From Devosia sp. (GTDB lineage: Bacteria > Pseudomonadota > Alphaproteobacteria > Rhizobiales > Devosiaceae), in assembly GCA_025352765.1 (NCBI GenBank), contig JANXSI010000135.1, positions 1 through 28,448 of the forward strand: a stretch of 28,448 bases of DNA, written 5' to 3'. How positions within the stretch are numbered: the first letter of the stretch is position 1; every line of letters begins with the position of its first letter. The notes beneath the pieces were generated by a model. It saw only the letters and a program-made list of their open reading frames with translations. It was not told where the DNA came from and did no database searches. A program made the position numbers and the translations under genes. This document shows, in pieces, positions 16,168-23,927 of this stretch.

Positions 16168-16617
16168 ATGCCGGACCGCCATATCTTCAGCCGCGCCATC
16201 CCGTCGCGACGCCCCTGCCTTACCGCCGTGCTGCGGATGGCGGGGCTACGCCCGACGCGGCAACGCGTGGCGCTGGCGGAGATCCTGTTTGCCGGAGAAC
16301 ACCGGCATGTGAGCGCCGAACAGCTGCTGGCCGAGGTCAATTCGGCCAAGCTGAACGTGTCGCTGGCGACGATCTACAACACGCTGCACCAGTTCCGCGC
16401 TGCGGGCCTGTTGCGTGAGGTCGCGGTCGAGGCGTCGCGGTCGTATTTCGACACCGACACCTCGGACCACCACCATTTCTACCTCGAGGACGAACAGCGG
16501 GTCATCGACATCCCGGCGTCCAGCATCACCATCCAGAACCTGCCGGCCCCGCCCGAGGGGATGAACATCACCCATGTCGATGTGGTGGTGCGCGTACGCA
16601 AAGGCCCGGCGCTCTAG
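16168..16617 (+). CDS. irr: iron response regulator Irr (Fur family)
   Basis: Heme-responsive Fur-family regulator controlling iron and heme genes in Rhizobiales and relatives. 149 residues with GLRPTRQRVALAEILFAG, SLATIYNTLHQFRAAGLLREV (DNA-recognition helix region), YFDTDTSDHHHFYLEDE containing the His101-103 cluster, and IQNLPAPPEGMNITHVDVVVR. Irr proteins use this HHH motif for heme or metal. There is no GCPWHD-type heme regulatory motif at the N-terminus, so heme-triggered degradation as in Bradyrhizobium may not apply. The ATG at 16168 follows CAGGGA with a good spacer; a GTG at 16135 is less likely because it overlaps the -10. The irr/fabA/fabB linkage is typical of Rhizobiales. Confidence 0.93.
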   Translation: MPDRHIFSRAIPSRRPCLTAVLRMAGLRPTRQRVALAEILFAGEHRHVSAEQLLAEVNSAKLNVSLATIYNTLHQFRAAGLLREVAVEASRSYFDTDTSDHHHFYLEDEQRVIDIPASSITIQNLPAPPEGMNITHVDVVVRVRKGPAL

Positions 16618-16638
16618 GCGCCGGGGCATTTCCGCCGG

Positions 16639-17187
16639 TCAGTCGAAGGTTTCGCCCTGGTAGACGCCCCAGAGGTCGGTTTCCGGCAGATAGCCCGAAT
16701 AGCTGGCCGGATGACCGCTTGCCGGATGGTCGGTCGCAACCACCGAACACCAGCCGGCCTTGCAGGCGCTGATCTTGACCGGAAAGCCCGGGCCGACCCA
16801 GGCGACGACGCCGGCATCGTCGCCCGCCGAGGCCTTGAGCGGCACCTTGTCGCCGGCGTCCTTGGTGACATAGCCGGCGCGGGTGCCGATCAGCATGTTC
16901 TGGTGCACCCAGCCCTCGGAGCCATCGACGTCGCGGATTTTCCGCCAGACGTCGAATTCCTGGATGATTTCGACCGGAACGCCCGGGACCTGGTAGGTCC
17001 AGGCGACGTTGTACTGGTAGCCGGGGCCGACCCGGACGTTGCTTTCCTTGGCCTTGACGGTGACGAACCGCGGCAGCGGCAGGCCGCTCGGATTGGCGGC
17101 GGCGGCTAGCACGGGGGTTACGCCAATGGCGGGAGCAAGGACCAGCGTCAAGGCTGCAAGAACGCGGAACAACACTGTGAAAACCAC
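16639..17187 (-). CDS. exported SH3-domain protein
   Basis: 182 residues, signal peptide of about 30 residues (VLFRVLAALTLVLAPAIGVTPVLAAAA), then two bacterial SH3-like repeats. The first is about 40-105 (VTVKAKESNVRVGPGYQYNVAWTYQVPGVPVEII...WRKIRD), containing SNVRVGPG. The second is about 115-175 (VPLKASAGDDAGVVAWVGPGFPVKI) with a Cys pair (ACKAGWC). It probably acts in the periplasm, perhaps on the cell wall. The GTG at 17187 is the longest start; a second GTG four codons later is possible, and neither has a clear SD. It converges on irr with a 21-bp gap and is divergent from the dehydrogenase. Confidence 0.85.
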   Translation of the reverse strand: MVFTVLFRVLAALTLVLAPAIGVTPVLAAAANPSGLPLPRFVTVKAKESNVRVGPGYQYNVAWTYQVPGVPVEIIQEFDVWRKIRDVDGSEGWVHQNMLIGTRAGYVTKDAGDKVPLKASAGDDAGVVAWVGPGFPVKISACKAGWCSVVATDHPASGHPASYSGYLPETDLWGVYQGETFD

Positions 17188-17194
17188 TTATGAG

Positions 17195-17223
17195 TTGGAA
17201 GGGGCGCGCTTTTTTCCTATCGT
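17195..17223 (+). promoter_or_regulatory. predicted promoter of the D-2-hydroxyacid dehydrogenase
   Basis: TTGGAA (17195-17200), a 17-bp spacer and TATCGT (17218-17223), followed by a leader of about 30 nt with GAAAGG before the TTG start. Confidence 0.5.
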
Positions 17224-17261
17224 AGGGCGGAGACCTTAATGGTCATTGAAAGGCCCGCCGC

Positions 17262-18263
17262 TTGACGTCCCTGAGGCCGAAAATCCTGGTGACGCGGCGA
17301 CTGCCGGAATCGGTCGAAGACCGCATGTCGACGCTGTTCGACGCCCGCTTCAACCCCGACGACGCGCCCTATGCGGCCGATGCCCTGATCGAGGCGCTGC
17401 AGGGCCGGACCGTGCTGGTGAGCTCGATCACCGACCGGATCGACGCCGGGCTGATCGGCCGGCTGCCCGAGGGCGTCAAGCTCATCGCCCAGTTCGGCAA
17501 TGGCTTTGACAACATCGACATCGAGGCCGCCTACGCGGCCGGACTGACGGTGACCAATACGCCGAGCGTTCTTACCGAAGACACCGCCGACATGGCGATG
17601 ATGCTGATGCTGGCGCTGCCGCGCCGGCTGGTCGAGGGCGCCGAAGTGCTGCCGCGCGACGGAGCGTGGCCCGGCTGGTCGCCGACCTGGATGCTGGGGC
17701 GGCGGCTGCGCGGCCGCGACCTCGGCATCATCGGCATGGGGCGGATCGGCTCGGCGGTGGCGGCGCGCGCCAAGACGTTCGGGCTCAACATCCACTATTT
17801 CTCGCGCAACCGCCGGCCGCCGGCGCTCGAGGACAAGCTCGGGGCGATCTTTCACGACACGCTCGACGAAATGGCCGGGGCGGTCGACATCCTGTCGCTG
17901 CATACGCCACTGACGCGCGACACCCACCATATCCTCAGCCGCGAGCGAATCGGCCGGATGAAGCCCGAGGCGTTCGTGGTCAACGTCTCGCGCTCGGAAC
18001 TGATCGACGAGCCGGCGCTGGTCGAGGCGATCGAGGGTGGTCGGCTCTCGGGCGCGGCGCTCGATGTGTTCGAGAACCGCCAAGGCATCAGCCCGCAGCT
18101 GCTCGACCTCGCCCGGCACCACAAGATCGTGCTCACCGCCCACATGGCGTCGGCGACGCTCGAAGCGCGCCTCGAGATGGGCGATACGGTGATCGTCAAC
18201 ATCCGCACCTTCATGGACGGGCACCAGCCGCCGCACCGGGTGTTGCCGGACGGGCGACGGTAA
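17262..18263 (+). CDS. D-2-hydroxyacid dehydrogenase (glyoxylate/hydroxypyruvate reductase-like)
   Basis: NAD(P)H-dependent reduction of 2-oxoacids. 333 residues. The nucleotide-binding GMGRIG is at about 156-161. Catalytic residues are Arg244 (NVSRSELID), Glu271 (DVFENRQGI) and His294 (TAHMASAT). QFGNGFDNID and TEDTADMAMMLMLALPRR are typical of the glyoxylate reductase-like branch, but the substrate is not determined by sequence. The start TTG at 17262 (MTSLRPKILVTRRLP) has GAAAGG 8 nt upstream, and no in-frame ATG precedes it. A palindromic repeat follows the gene. Confidence 0.93.
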   Translation: MTSLRPKILVTRRLPESVEDRMSTLFDARFNPDDAPYAADALIEALQGRTVLVSSITDRIDAGLIGRLPEGVKLIAQFGNGFDNIDIEAAYAAGLTVTNTPSVLTEDTADMAMMLMLALPRRLVEGAEVLPRDGAWPGWSPTWMLGRRLRGRDLGIIGMGRIGSAVAARAKTFGLNIHYFSRNRRPPALEDKLGAIFHDTLDEMAGAVDILSLHTPLTRDTHHILSRERIGRMKPEAFVVNVSRSELIDEPALVEAIEGGRLSGAALDVFENRQGISPQLLDLARHHKIVLTAHMASATLEARLEMGDTVIVNIRTFMDGHQPPHRVLPDGRR

Positions 18264-18279
18264 GGCTTCTTCCTTCTCC

Positions 18280-18402
18280 CGCTTGCGGGGGAAGGTGTCG
18301 CCGGAGGCGACGGAAGGGGGCGGCAGCCACCACTGCGCCCGGCCCCGCCCCCTCCACCACGCTGCGCGTGGTCCCCCTCCCCCGTAGACGGGAGAGGAGC
18401 CC
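18280..18402. repeat. palindromic GC-rich intergenic repeat, copy 6 (variant)
   Basis: A variant of the intergenic repeat class: CCTTCTCCCGC...GCGGGGGAAGG near 18280-18297, then CCACCACGCTGCGCGTGG near 18353-18372 and CTCCCCCGTAGACGGGAGAGG near 18377-18398. These fold as three adjacent hairpins between the dehydrogenase and the sigma-factor stop, and could act as a bidirectional transcript end. Confidence 0.65.
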
Positions 18403-18408
18403 CGACTG

Positions 18409-19623
18409 CTAGGTCAGTTCCGCAATGCGGCCTTCGATAAAACGTCGTTCTGCATCCTGCTCCGTGAATTTTAGCGCATCCCTGTAGGCCATCTGTGCTT
18501 CGGCCCGCCGCCCAAGCCGCCGCAGCAGGTCGGCCTTGGTCGCGTGGGCGAAGCGGTAGGTGGCAAGGGCGTCGGCGGCGAGCGGCTCGACCAGGACGAG
18601 GCCGGCTTCCGGGCCGTCGCGCATGGCGATGGCGACGGCGCGGTTGAGGGCGACGATCGGGGTGGGCTCGGCGCGCAGCAGCAGGTCGTAGAGCGCAACG
18701 ATCTGGATCCAGTCGGTGTCGCCCGGGATGCGGGCGGCGGCATGGGTTGCGGCGATCATCGCCTGGATGGTGTAACTGCCGACCGGCGGGGTGGTGAAGG
18801 CGCGTTCGGCGAGGGCGGCACCTTCTTCGATCAGAGCAGCATTCCAGCGCGCCCGATCCTGCTGTTCGAGGAGGATGATGGCGCCGTCCTCACCGACGCG
18901 GGCGGCGGCGCGCGACTGGTGGAGGAGCATCAGGGCCAAGAGGCCGTCGGTATCGGCCGAGGGCTGGAGGGCGGCGAGCAGCCGGGCGAGGCGTACTGCC
19001 TCGGCGCAGAGCTCGTGGCGGATCAGGGCGTCACCGCTCGAGGCCGAATATCCCTCGTTGAAGATCAGGTAGATGGTGTGGAGCACCGTATCGAGACGCT
19101 CTGGCCAATCGGCGGCCGCCGGCACCTCATAGGGCAGGTGCGCCTCGCGAATTCTGGCCTTGGCGCGAACGATGCGCTGGGCGAGCGCTGCCGGCTTGGC
19201 CAGATAGGCAGCGGCAATCTCTTCGGTGGTGAGGCCACACACCTCGCGCAGCGTCAGCGCGACCTGCGCATCGGCCGAGAGGGCCGGATGGCAGCAGGTG
19301 AAAATCAGCCGCAGCGTGTCGTCCTCGATGTCCTGGCGTTCGGCGGGCATGGTGTCCTCGCTTTCGATCTGCCGCTGCAGTTCCGGCGCGATGGTCTTGA
19401 ACCGGCCGCTCTTGCGCAGCCGGTCGATGGCCTTGAAACGGCCGGCCGAAATCAGCCAGGTGCGGGGATTGGCGGGAAGGCCGTCGCGCGGCCACTGCGC
19501 CGCCGCCGCAAGGAACGCATCGGCGAGTGCTTCGTCGGCGAGCTCGAAGCTGCCGAGGAGCCGGATGAGGCTCGCCAGCACCCGGCCGCGCTCGGCCCGG
19601 TAGATCTGCTCGAGATCGATCAC
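18409..19623 (-). CDS. ECF42-type RNA polymerase sigma factor with TPR-like C-terminal extension
   Basis: 404 residues. Sigma region 2 is at about 10-70 (ELADEALADAFLAAAAQWPRDG...NPRTWLISAGRFKAIDRLR) and region 4 at about 115-165 (QVALTLREVCGLTTEEIAAAYL...QRIVRAKARIR). A long C-terminal part with FNEGYSASSGDALIRHELCAEAVRLARLLA (DUF6596-like) and repeated helices follows. This large form next to a DGPF gene defines the ECF42 group, in which the C-terminal domain replaces an anti-sigma factor. The GTG start at 19623 overlaps the DGPF stop by GTGA, implying translational coupling. The signal sensed is unknown. Confidence 0.93.
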   Translation of the reverse strand: MIDLEQIYRAERGRVLASLIRLLGSFELADEALADAFLAAAAQWPRDGLPANPRTWLISAGRFKAIDRLRKSGRFKTIAPELQRQIESEDTMPAERQDIEDDTLRLIFTCCHPALSADAQVALTLREVCGLTTEEIAAAYLAKPAALAQRIVRAKARIREAHLPYEVPAAADWPERLDTVLHTIYLIFNEGYSASSGDALIRHELCAEAVRLARLLAALQPSADTDGLLALMLLHQSRAAARVGEDGAIILLEQQDRARWNAALIEEGAALAERAFTTPPVGSYTIQAMIAATHAAARIPGDTDWIQIVALYDLLLRAEPTPIVALNRAVAIAMRDGPEAGLVLVEPLAADALATYRFAHATKADLLRRLGRRAEAQMAYRDALKFTEQDAERRFIEGRIAELT

Positions 19624-19979
19624 GGCGGGGTCGGGATTTCGAACACCGGCCGCACCTCGATGGTGCCGATTTCGGCCAGCGGGATGCCGGCGGCGAGCCG
19701 CACCGCCTCGTTCATGTCGCGCGCTTCGATGAGGATGAACCCGGCCATCTGCTCCTTGGTTTCGATGAAGGGGCCATCGGTGGTGGTGAGCTTGCCGTCG
19801 CGGACCCGCACCAGCACGGCGCTGTCGCCGGCCTGGATGGCCTCAGAGGCGATGTAGTGGCCGCTGCGCCGGAGTTCGTCGTCGTAGCCGAGCGACCGCC
19901 GGTCGATCTCCTGCCGCTCGGCGAGCGTTGCCTCGGTGAACCTAGCCGGCTCGAAATGCACCAGACACATGTAGCGCAT
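19620..19979 (-). CDS. DGPF (YCII-related) domain protein
   Basis: 119 residues, partner of ECF42 sigma factors. It starts MRYMCLVHFEPARF and contains the diagnostic DGPF in KLTTTDGPFIETKEQMAGF, followed by FILIEARDMNEAVRLAAGIPLA and EVRPVFEI. The fold is a small ferredoxin-like YCII domain, and the biochemical function is unknown. The ATG at 19979 has AAGGAG with a 6-nt spacer. It is the first gene of the pair and is preceded by a promoter-like TGTCGA/CGATC signature. Confidence 0.93.
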   Translation of the reverse strand: MRYMCLVHFEPARFTEATLAERQEIDRRSLGYDDELRRSGHYIASEAIQAGDSAVLVRVRDGKLTTTDGPFIETKEQMAGFILIEARDMNEAVRLAAGIPLAEIGTIEVRPVFEIPTPP

Positions 19980-20003
19980 GGGGGTCTCCTTGCTTGATGC
20001 ATA

Positions 20004-20032
20004 TGATCGTTGGCGCGGTGCGGCAATCGACA
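20004..20032 (-). promoter_or_regulatory. predicted ECF42-type autoregulated promoter
   Basis: On the minus strand TGTCGA (20027-20032), a 17-bp spacer and CGATCA (20004-20009), giving a start about 18 nt before the DGPF ATG. This resembles the TGTCGA / CGA-TC elements reported for ECF42 promoters, as I recall them. A second TGTCGA (20056-20061), also 17 bp from a CGA (CGAGCC, 20033-20038), lies just upstream. Confidence 0.5.
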
Positions 20033-20145
20033 GGCTCGGCGGACTCTCGCCGACCTCGACAATTTGCGTCAAATCCGGCGGCTGTTGGAAGCGTCTCGCA
20101 ACCATGCCGCTTCAGGGACCTCTAAGGCTGTCCGCCAATGGGGGT

Positions 20146-20169
20146 GGCAGGCGCCGCGGCAGGCGCCGC
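20146..20169. repeat. 12-bp perfect tandem duplication
   Basis: GGCAGGCGCCGC occurs twice in direct tandem (20146-20157, 20158-20169), about 40 bp upstream of the diguanylate cyclase start. It may be a replication-slippage product with a possible effect on promoter spacing. The surrounding 230-bp gap otherwise shows only the ECF-type promoter. Confidence 0.7.
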
Positions 20170-20209
20170 ATAGTGGCGGTCGTCGCCATGTGTTTTCGCG
20201 GGCGCGAGG

Positions 20210-21907
20210 ATGACTGCCCAGATGTCCGAACCCGTGTCCTTTGCCGCCCCGCCCGCCTCGCGCGAGCGGTTCCTGCTGCCGCCGGCGATTATCCTCCTGG
20301 TGTTTGCCATGGTGGTGGTGGCGGTCGCGGGCTTTGCCTTCGTCAGCGCCCAGCAGCAATCGCTAGGAACGCAGCGGCTGCGCAACGACGCGCTGCGCGA
20401 GGCAATGCGGGCGCTCGAGGCGGCGGATGCGTCGGCCGCCCATGTGCTCAACGGCGACCGCGGGGCGATGGCGGTGTATTTCCGCGATGTCGAGGTGCTG
20501 ACCTCGCTCCGGCCCAAGAGCCTCGACACCCTGCCCGAGGTGCCGCCCGTGCTCGACACGCTGCTCAAGGACTGGAGCGAGGCGGTGTCGCTCAGTGCTG
20601 ATGGCCGCGCCGACGAGGGACGGCAAGTGCTGGTCGAGCGGCAGAGCCGCGCTGCGGTGGCGCGGATCGGCGAGGCCGCGGAGGCGGCGCTGGGCGAGGC
20701 GCGTGCGGCGCTCAGCAAATACGAGGACAATATCGGGCTCGGGACGCTCGCCGTCCTGGTGCTGCAGGTGCTGAGTGGGACGCTTGCGATGAGCGGGATG
20801 TTCTTTGCCTTCCGCTCGAGTGCGCGGGAAGCGCGCGGCCGTTCGCTGGCGCTCGCCTCGGCCGACACCTCGCGCGAGCAGGTGGCGCGGCTGTTCGACA
20901 TGGCCGACGTGCTGCAGAGCGCGACGGACTACAGCGATGCCAACCAGGTGCTGAAGGCGACGGCGTCGGATCTGCTGCCGGGATTTTCCGGTGCGCTCTA
21001 TGTGTTCAACAATTCCCGCGACCGGCTGGTGCGCTCGACGGTATGGGGGATCGGCGACGACGTTGCGACGCCCGAGACGATCCAGCCCGACCAGTGCTGG
21101 GCGCTGAAGCGCGGCAAGCCGCATCTCAACCGGCCGGACGGGCGAAAGCTCTGCTGCGACCACCACGGCGGTCCGCAGACGGTGCTCGAAATCCCGATGA
21201 TCGCGCGCGGCGAAATCATGGGGCTGTTCCAGCTGTTTGCGACCGGCGAGCGGGCGCAGGAGCAGCTCGATGCGGCAACCGGCCTCGCCTCGGCAATCGC
21301 CGACGGCATGAGTCTGGCGCTCGCCAATATGGGGCTGCGCGAAAAGCTGAGGAACCAGGCGCTGCGCGATCCGCTGACCGGGCTCTACAACCGGCGCTAC
21401 ATGGAAGATTGCCTGCAGCGCTTCGTGCGCCTCGCCGATCGCGAGAACCGCGAAGTGAGCGTGGTGATGGTCGACCTCGATCATTTCAAGCGGCTCAACG
21501 ACGAGCACGGCCATGCCTTCGGTGACAGCGTGCTGCGCGACACGGCGATGAGCATCGTAGGGACCTTGCGCGAGACCGACATCGTCTGCCGCTATGGTGG
21601 CGAGGAACTGGTGGTGATCCTGCCCGACTGCGGCCTCGAGGCGGCGGCCGGCAAGGCCGAGATGCTGTGCGAGCGCGTCGCGGCGCTGAGCCAGACGCAC
21701 GGCGCGGCGATCAGCGCCTCGTTCGGCGTCGCCTCGGTGCCCTACACCTCGAGCAGCGTAACGGACCTCCTCGGCGCGGCGGACGGCGCGCTCTACAAGG
21801 CCAAACAGAATGGCCGCAACCAGGTGATGACGGCCGAGCGGCGGCCGTTCCAGCTGGAGCGGCTCGAGGACCAGCTCGACCCGCCCCGGCTGCAGGCGGC
21901 GGAATAG
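20210..21907 (+). CDS. membrane-anchored GAF-GGDEF diguanylate cyclase
   Basis: Makes the second messenger c-di-GMP from two GTP. 565 residues: TM1 about 21-45, a periplasmic helical sensor region about 46-177, TM2 about 178-203, a GAF-like domain about 245-380, and GGDEF about 385-550. The active site GGEEL (463-467) is intact and an RxxD inhibitory site (RETD, 454-457) lies five residues upstream, so product feedback is expected. The GAF contains conserved Cys296 (QCWALKRGKPH) and Cys315-Cys316-Asp-His-His, a possible metal or redox site. The first ATG (20210) abuts GAGG directly. A second ATG at 20222 has a 12-nt spacer, so the start is uncertain by four codons. No EAL domain. Confidence 0.93.
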   Translation: MTAQMSEPVSFAAPPASRERFLLPPAIILLVFAMVVVAVAGFAFVSAQQQSLGTQRLRNDALREAMRALEAADASAAHVLNGDRGAMAVYFRDVEVLTSLRPKSLDTLPEVPPVLDTLLKDWSEAVSLSADGRADEGRQVLVERQSRAAVARIGEAAEAALGEARAALSKYEDNIGLGTLAVLVLQVLSGTLAMSGMFFAFRSSAREARGRSLALASADTSREQVARLFDMADVLQSATDYSDANQVLKATASDLLPGFSGALYVFNNSRDRLVRSTVWGIGDDVATPETIQPDQCWALKRGKPHLNRPDGRKLCCDHHGGPQTVLEIPMIARGEIMGLFQLFATGERAQEQLDAATGLASAIADGMSLALANMGLREKLRNQALRDPLTGLYNRRYMEDCLQRFVRLADRENREVSVVMVDLDHFKRLNDEHGHAFGDSVLRDTAMSIVGTLRETDIVCRYGGEELVVILPDCGLEAAAGKAEMLCERVAALSQTHGAAISASFGVASVPYTSSSVTDLLGAADGALYKAKQNGRNQVMTAERRPFQLERLEDQLDPPRLQAAE

Positions 21908-21929
21908 GTCCGCGGCCTGGAGGTGCGTT

Positions 21930-22922
21930 CTAGCCGAGCGCCGACTGCTCGGTCGCGATGCGGTCGATCAATGCGTTCATTGCGGCCAGCGCCGGATCGG
22001 CCGGCGGATTGGCGCCAAACTTCTTTTTAACATGCCGAACCGGTTCAGCGAGAATCTTGTCGAGATCGGTCTCGCACGTGAACTTGCCGGCGACGCGCTT
22101 GATCTTGGAATTGTCGAACAGCGTCGTCCAGCTCTTGTCGCCGCGCAGCGGGCCGAGCCAGTCGGGGTGGTACTTCACGAGCGTGTCGGTCGGCACGTGA
22201 ACGATCCTGGGTTCAACCCCGAGACCGCGGCCGATCGCCTGGTAGATGGCGTCCCAAGTGAAGGCGGCATCGCCCGTAATGTGGAAGTCCTCGCCGAGCG
22301 CCGCCGGATTGCCAAACAGCTTGACAAAGGGCTTGGCGAAATCCTCCGACCGGGTGAGCGTCCAGGGGGCGTTGCCGTCGCCGGCGACCAGGACCGGCTG
22401 GCCGGCGAGCAGCCGCCGCGCGACGATGTCCTCGTCGTTCATCATGGTGGGAAGGCCGGAGCGCACGGTGTGGCTGGGCCGCACATTGGTCCAGGGCAGG
22501 CCTTTGGCCGCCTTCATCAGGGTCTCGCAGGCGATCTTGGCCTGGCTGTAGGGCCAGTAAGGATTGACCGCCGGCGTCGCCTCGGTGGTCACGTAGCTGT
22601 GGATCGACTTCTGGTAGACGGACGCCGAGGAGATGAAGATGTACTGCGAGGTCTTGCCGGAGAAGGTGTCGATGTCCTGCTGCATCTGGTCGGGCGTGAA
22701 CACCATGAACTGGGCGACCACGTCCCAGTGCCGCTCGCCGAGCTGCCGATAGCTCGCCGGATCCTTCATGTCGCCGACGATCGAGGTGACACCAGCGGGC
22801 AGCTTCGCATCGCGCTGGCCGCGATTGAACACCGAGACCTTGTGGCCGGCGGCCAGCGCCAGCTCGACGCAGGGCAGCGAAATCTGCCCGGTCCCGCCCA
22901 CAAACAGCACATTCAAAGACAT
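21930..22922 (-). CDS. extended SDR, NAD-dependent epimerase/dehydratase-like protein
   Basis: 330 residues. The Rossmann loop GGTGQIS is at 9-15, then a conserved SSASVY segment. An active-site-like YSQAK (within NPYWPYSQAKIACETLM) carries the Tyr-x3-Lys pair of short-chain dehydrogenases, and GDGNAPWTLTRSEDFAKPFVKLFG follows as in NAD-dependent epimerase-like proteins. The substrate is unknown. It resembles the CSP41/epimerase-like group rather than any classical sugar epimerase. The ATG at 22922 has GGAGG with a 7-nt spacer, which can be hidden in a hairpin. It converges on the diguanylate cyclase. Confidence 0.85.
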   Translation of the reverse strand: MSLNVLFVGGTGQISLPCVELALAAGHKVSVFNRGQRDAKLPAGVTSIVGDMKDPASYRQLGERHWDVVAQFMVFTPDQMQQDIDTFSGKTSQYIFISSASVYQKSIHSYVTTEATPAVNPYWPYSQAKIACETLMKAAKGLPWTNVRPSHTVRSGLPTMMNDEDIVARRLLAGQPVLVAGDGNAPWTLTRSEDFAKPFVKLFGNPAALGEDFHITGDAAFTWDAIYQAIGRGLGVEPRIVHVPTDTLVKYHPDWLGPLRGDKSWTTLFDNSKIKRVAGKFTCETDLDKILAEPVRHVKKKFGANPPADPALAAMNALIDRIATEQSALG

Positions 22923-22928
22923 TTTGGC

Positions 22929-22948
22929 TCCTCCAGTATTTCGGAGGA
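22929..22948 (-). promoter_or_regulatory. hairpin sequestering the SD of the SDR gene
   Basis: TCCTCC (22929-22934) and GGAGGA (22943-22948) pair around an 8-nt loop. On the mRNA the SD lies in this 6-bp stem immediately before the SDR start codon. The stem is short, so the effect may be small. Confidence 0.35.
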
Positions 22949-22955
22949 ACGTGCC

Positions 22956-23237
22956 TCAGAACTGCGGCAGAGTCACCTGCCGGGCGGCGTTGTAGGTCTG
23001 CTGCAGGCGCAACTGCATCTGGAAGTTCTGCTGCTGCGCCTGAAAAGCCGCCTGCATATCGAGCTGCTGCTGGTGCAGCCTGGTCGCAAAGGCGATCTCA
23101 TTCTGACGGCAGACGGCGAGCGCCGTCTTGTTGTCGATGTAGTGGGTCGCCGCGGTGTCGGGGATGACCGGGCAATCGGCAAGCGCCGCGCCGGTGGCGG
23201 CAAGCGTCATGGCAAGGGCGAGAACAACTGAGCGCAT
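22956..23237 (-). CDS. small exported Gln-rich protein (93 aa)
   Basis: Not recognised. It has a clear Sec signal peptide (MRSVVLALAMTLAATGAALA, cleavage before Asp21). The mature part of about 73 residues has Cys22 and Cys43, likely disulfide-bonded, and a Gln-rich amphipathic helix (FATRLHQQQLDMQAAFQAQQ and on). The ATG at 23237 has no strong SD. It lies just upstream of the SDR gene on the same strand, 33 bp away, so the two may share a transcript. The periplasmic location is inferred. Confidence 0.75.
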   Translation of the reverse strand: MRSVVLALAMTLAATGAALADCPVIPDTAATHYIDNKTALAVCRQNEIAFATRLHQQQLDMQAAFQAQQQNFQMQLRLQQTYNAARQVTLPQF

Positions 23238-23294
23238 GACCCAATATGGGGCACGCGAAGCGGCGACCCAAGGGCGCCGGTGATCACTTCTGCC

Positions 23295-23927
23295 TCAGGC
23301 GGCTCCGGTGGCGAGCGGCAGCGCCCGCGACACCAGGTCCCGCACCAGCCGTTCGGTCTCGGCCGGATCGTCCCCGGGGATCGGCAGGCGGCCGCCGATC
23401 AGCAGTTCCGCAGCGCCGTGAACCAGCGACCACACCGCACTGACGCCGATGAGGCCGGCCTCCGAGCGATAGGGATCGACGCCGGTGACGGCGACGACAT
23501 CGGCAACCAGCTGATCGAAGGCGGCGCGCCCCGCGGCGGCGAGTTCGGGGTCGGAGTGGTCGATCCGCGTCGATGAAAACACCAGCCGGAACATGTCCGG
23601 GTTCTCCCGGGCGAAGTCGACATAGCCCATCCCGGCGGCAAGCAATTGCGAGCGCGGATCGGCGGCGGCGGCGCCCTTGCGGCGCTGCTGGGTGGTGAGG
23701 AAGTGGCGATAGCCCGTGGCGGCGAGCGCCGTCAGCAGCGCATTGGCATCGGCAAAGTGATGCGCCGGGGCGCCGTGCGAGACGCCCGCCCGCTTGGCAC
23801 AACTGCGCAGCGTGAACCCCTCGATGCCCTTGTCGCGCAGTTCGGCCTCGCCGGCCGAAAGCAGCGCGTCGCGCAGATCACCATGGTGGTAGCCACGACG
23901 CGGGTGAGGGTCGGAGGGTTCGGACAT
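23295..23927 (-). CDS. TetR-family transcriptional regulator
   Basis: 210 residues. The N-terminal HTH has the typical RRGYHHGDLRDALLSAGEAEL start, then GFTLRSCAKRAGVSHGAPAHHFADANALLTALAATGYRHF. The C-terminal ligand domain carries the acidic NPDMFRLVFSSTRIDHSDPEL segment of TetR_C/WHG-like proteins. The frame is open upstream to 24041, but the ATG at 23927 gives the normal TetR N-terminus. It is divergent from the ABA4-like gene, and the two palindromes between them are its likely operators. The ligand is unknown. Confidence 0.9.
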   Translation of the reverse strand: MSEPSDPHPRRGYHHGDLRDALLSAGEAELRDKGIEGFTLRSCAKRAGVSHGAPAHHFADANALLTALAATGYRHFLTTQQRRKGAAAADPRSQLLAAGMGYVDFARENPDMFRLVFSSTRIDHSDPELAAAGRAAFDQLVADVVAVTGVDPYRSEAGLIGVSAVWSLVHGAAELLIGGRLPIPGDDPAETERLVRDLVSRALPLATGAA

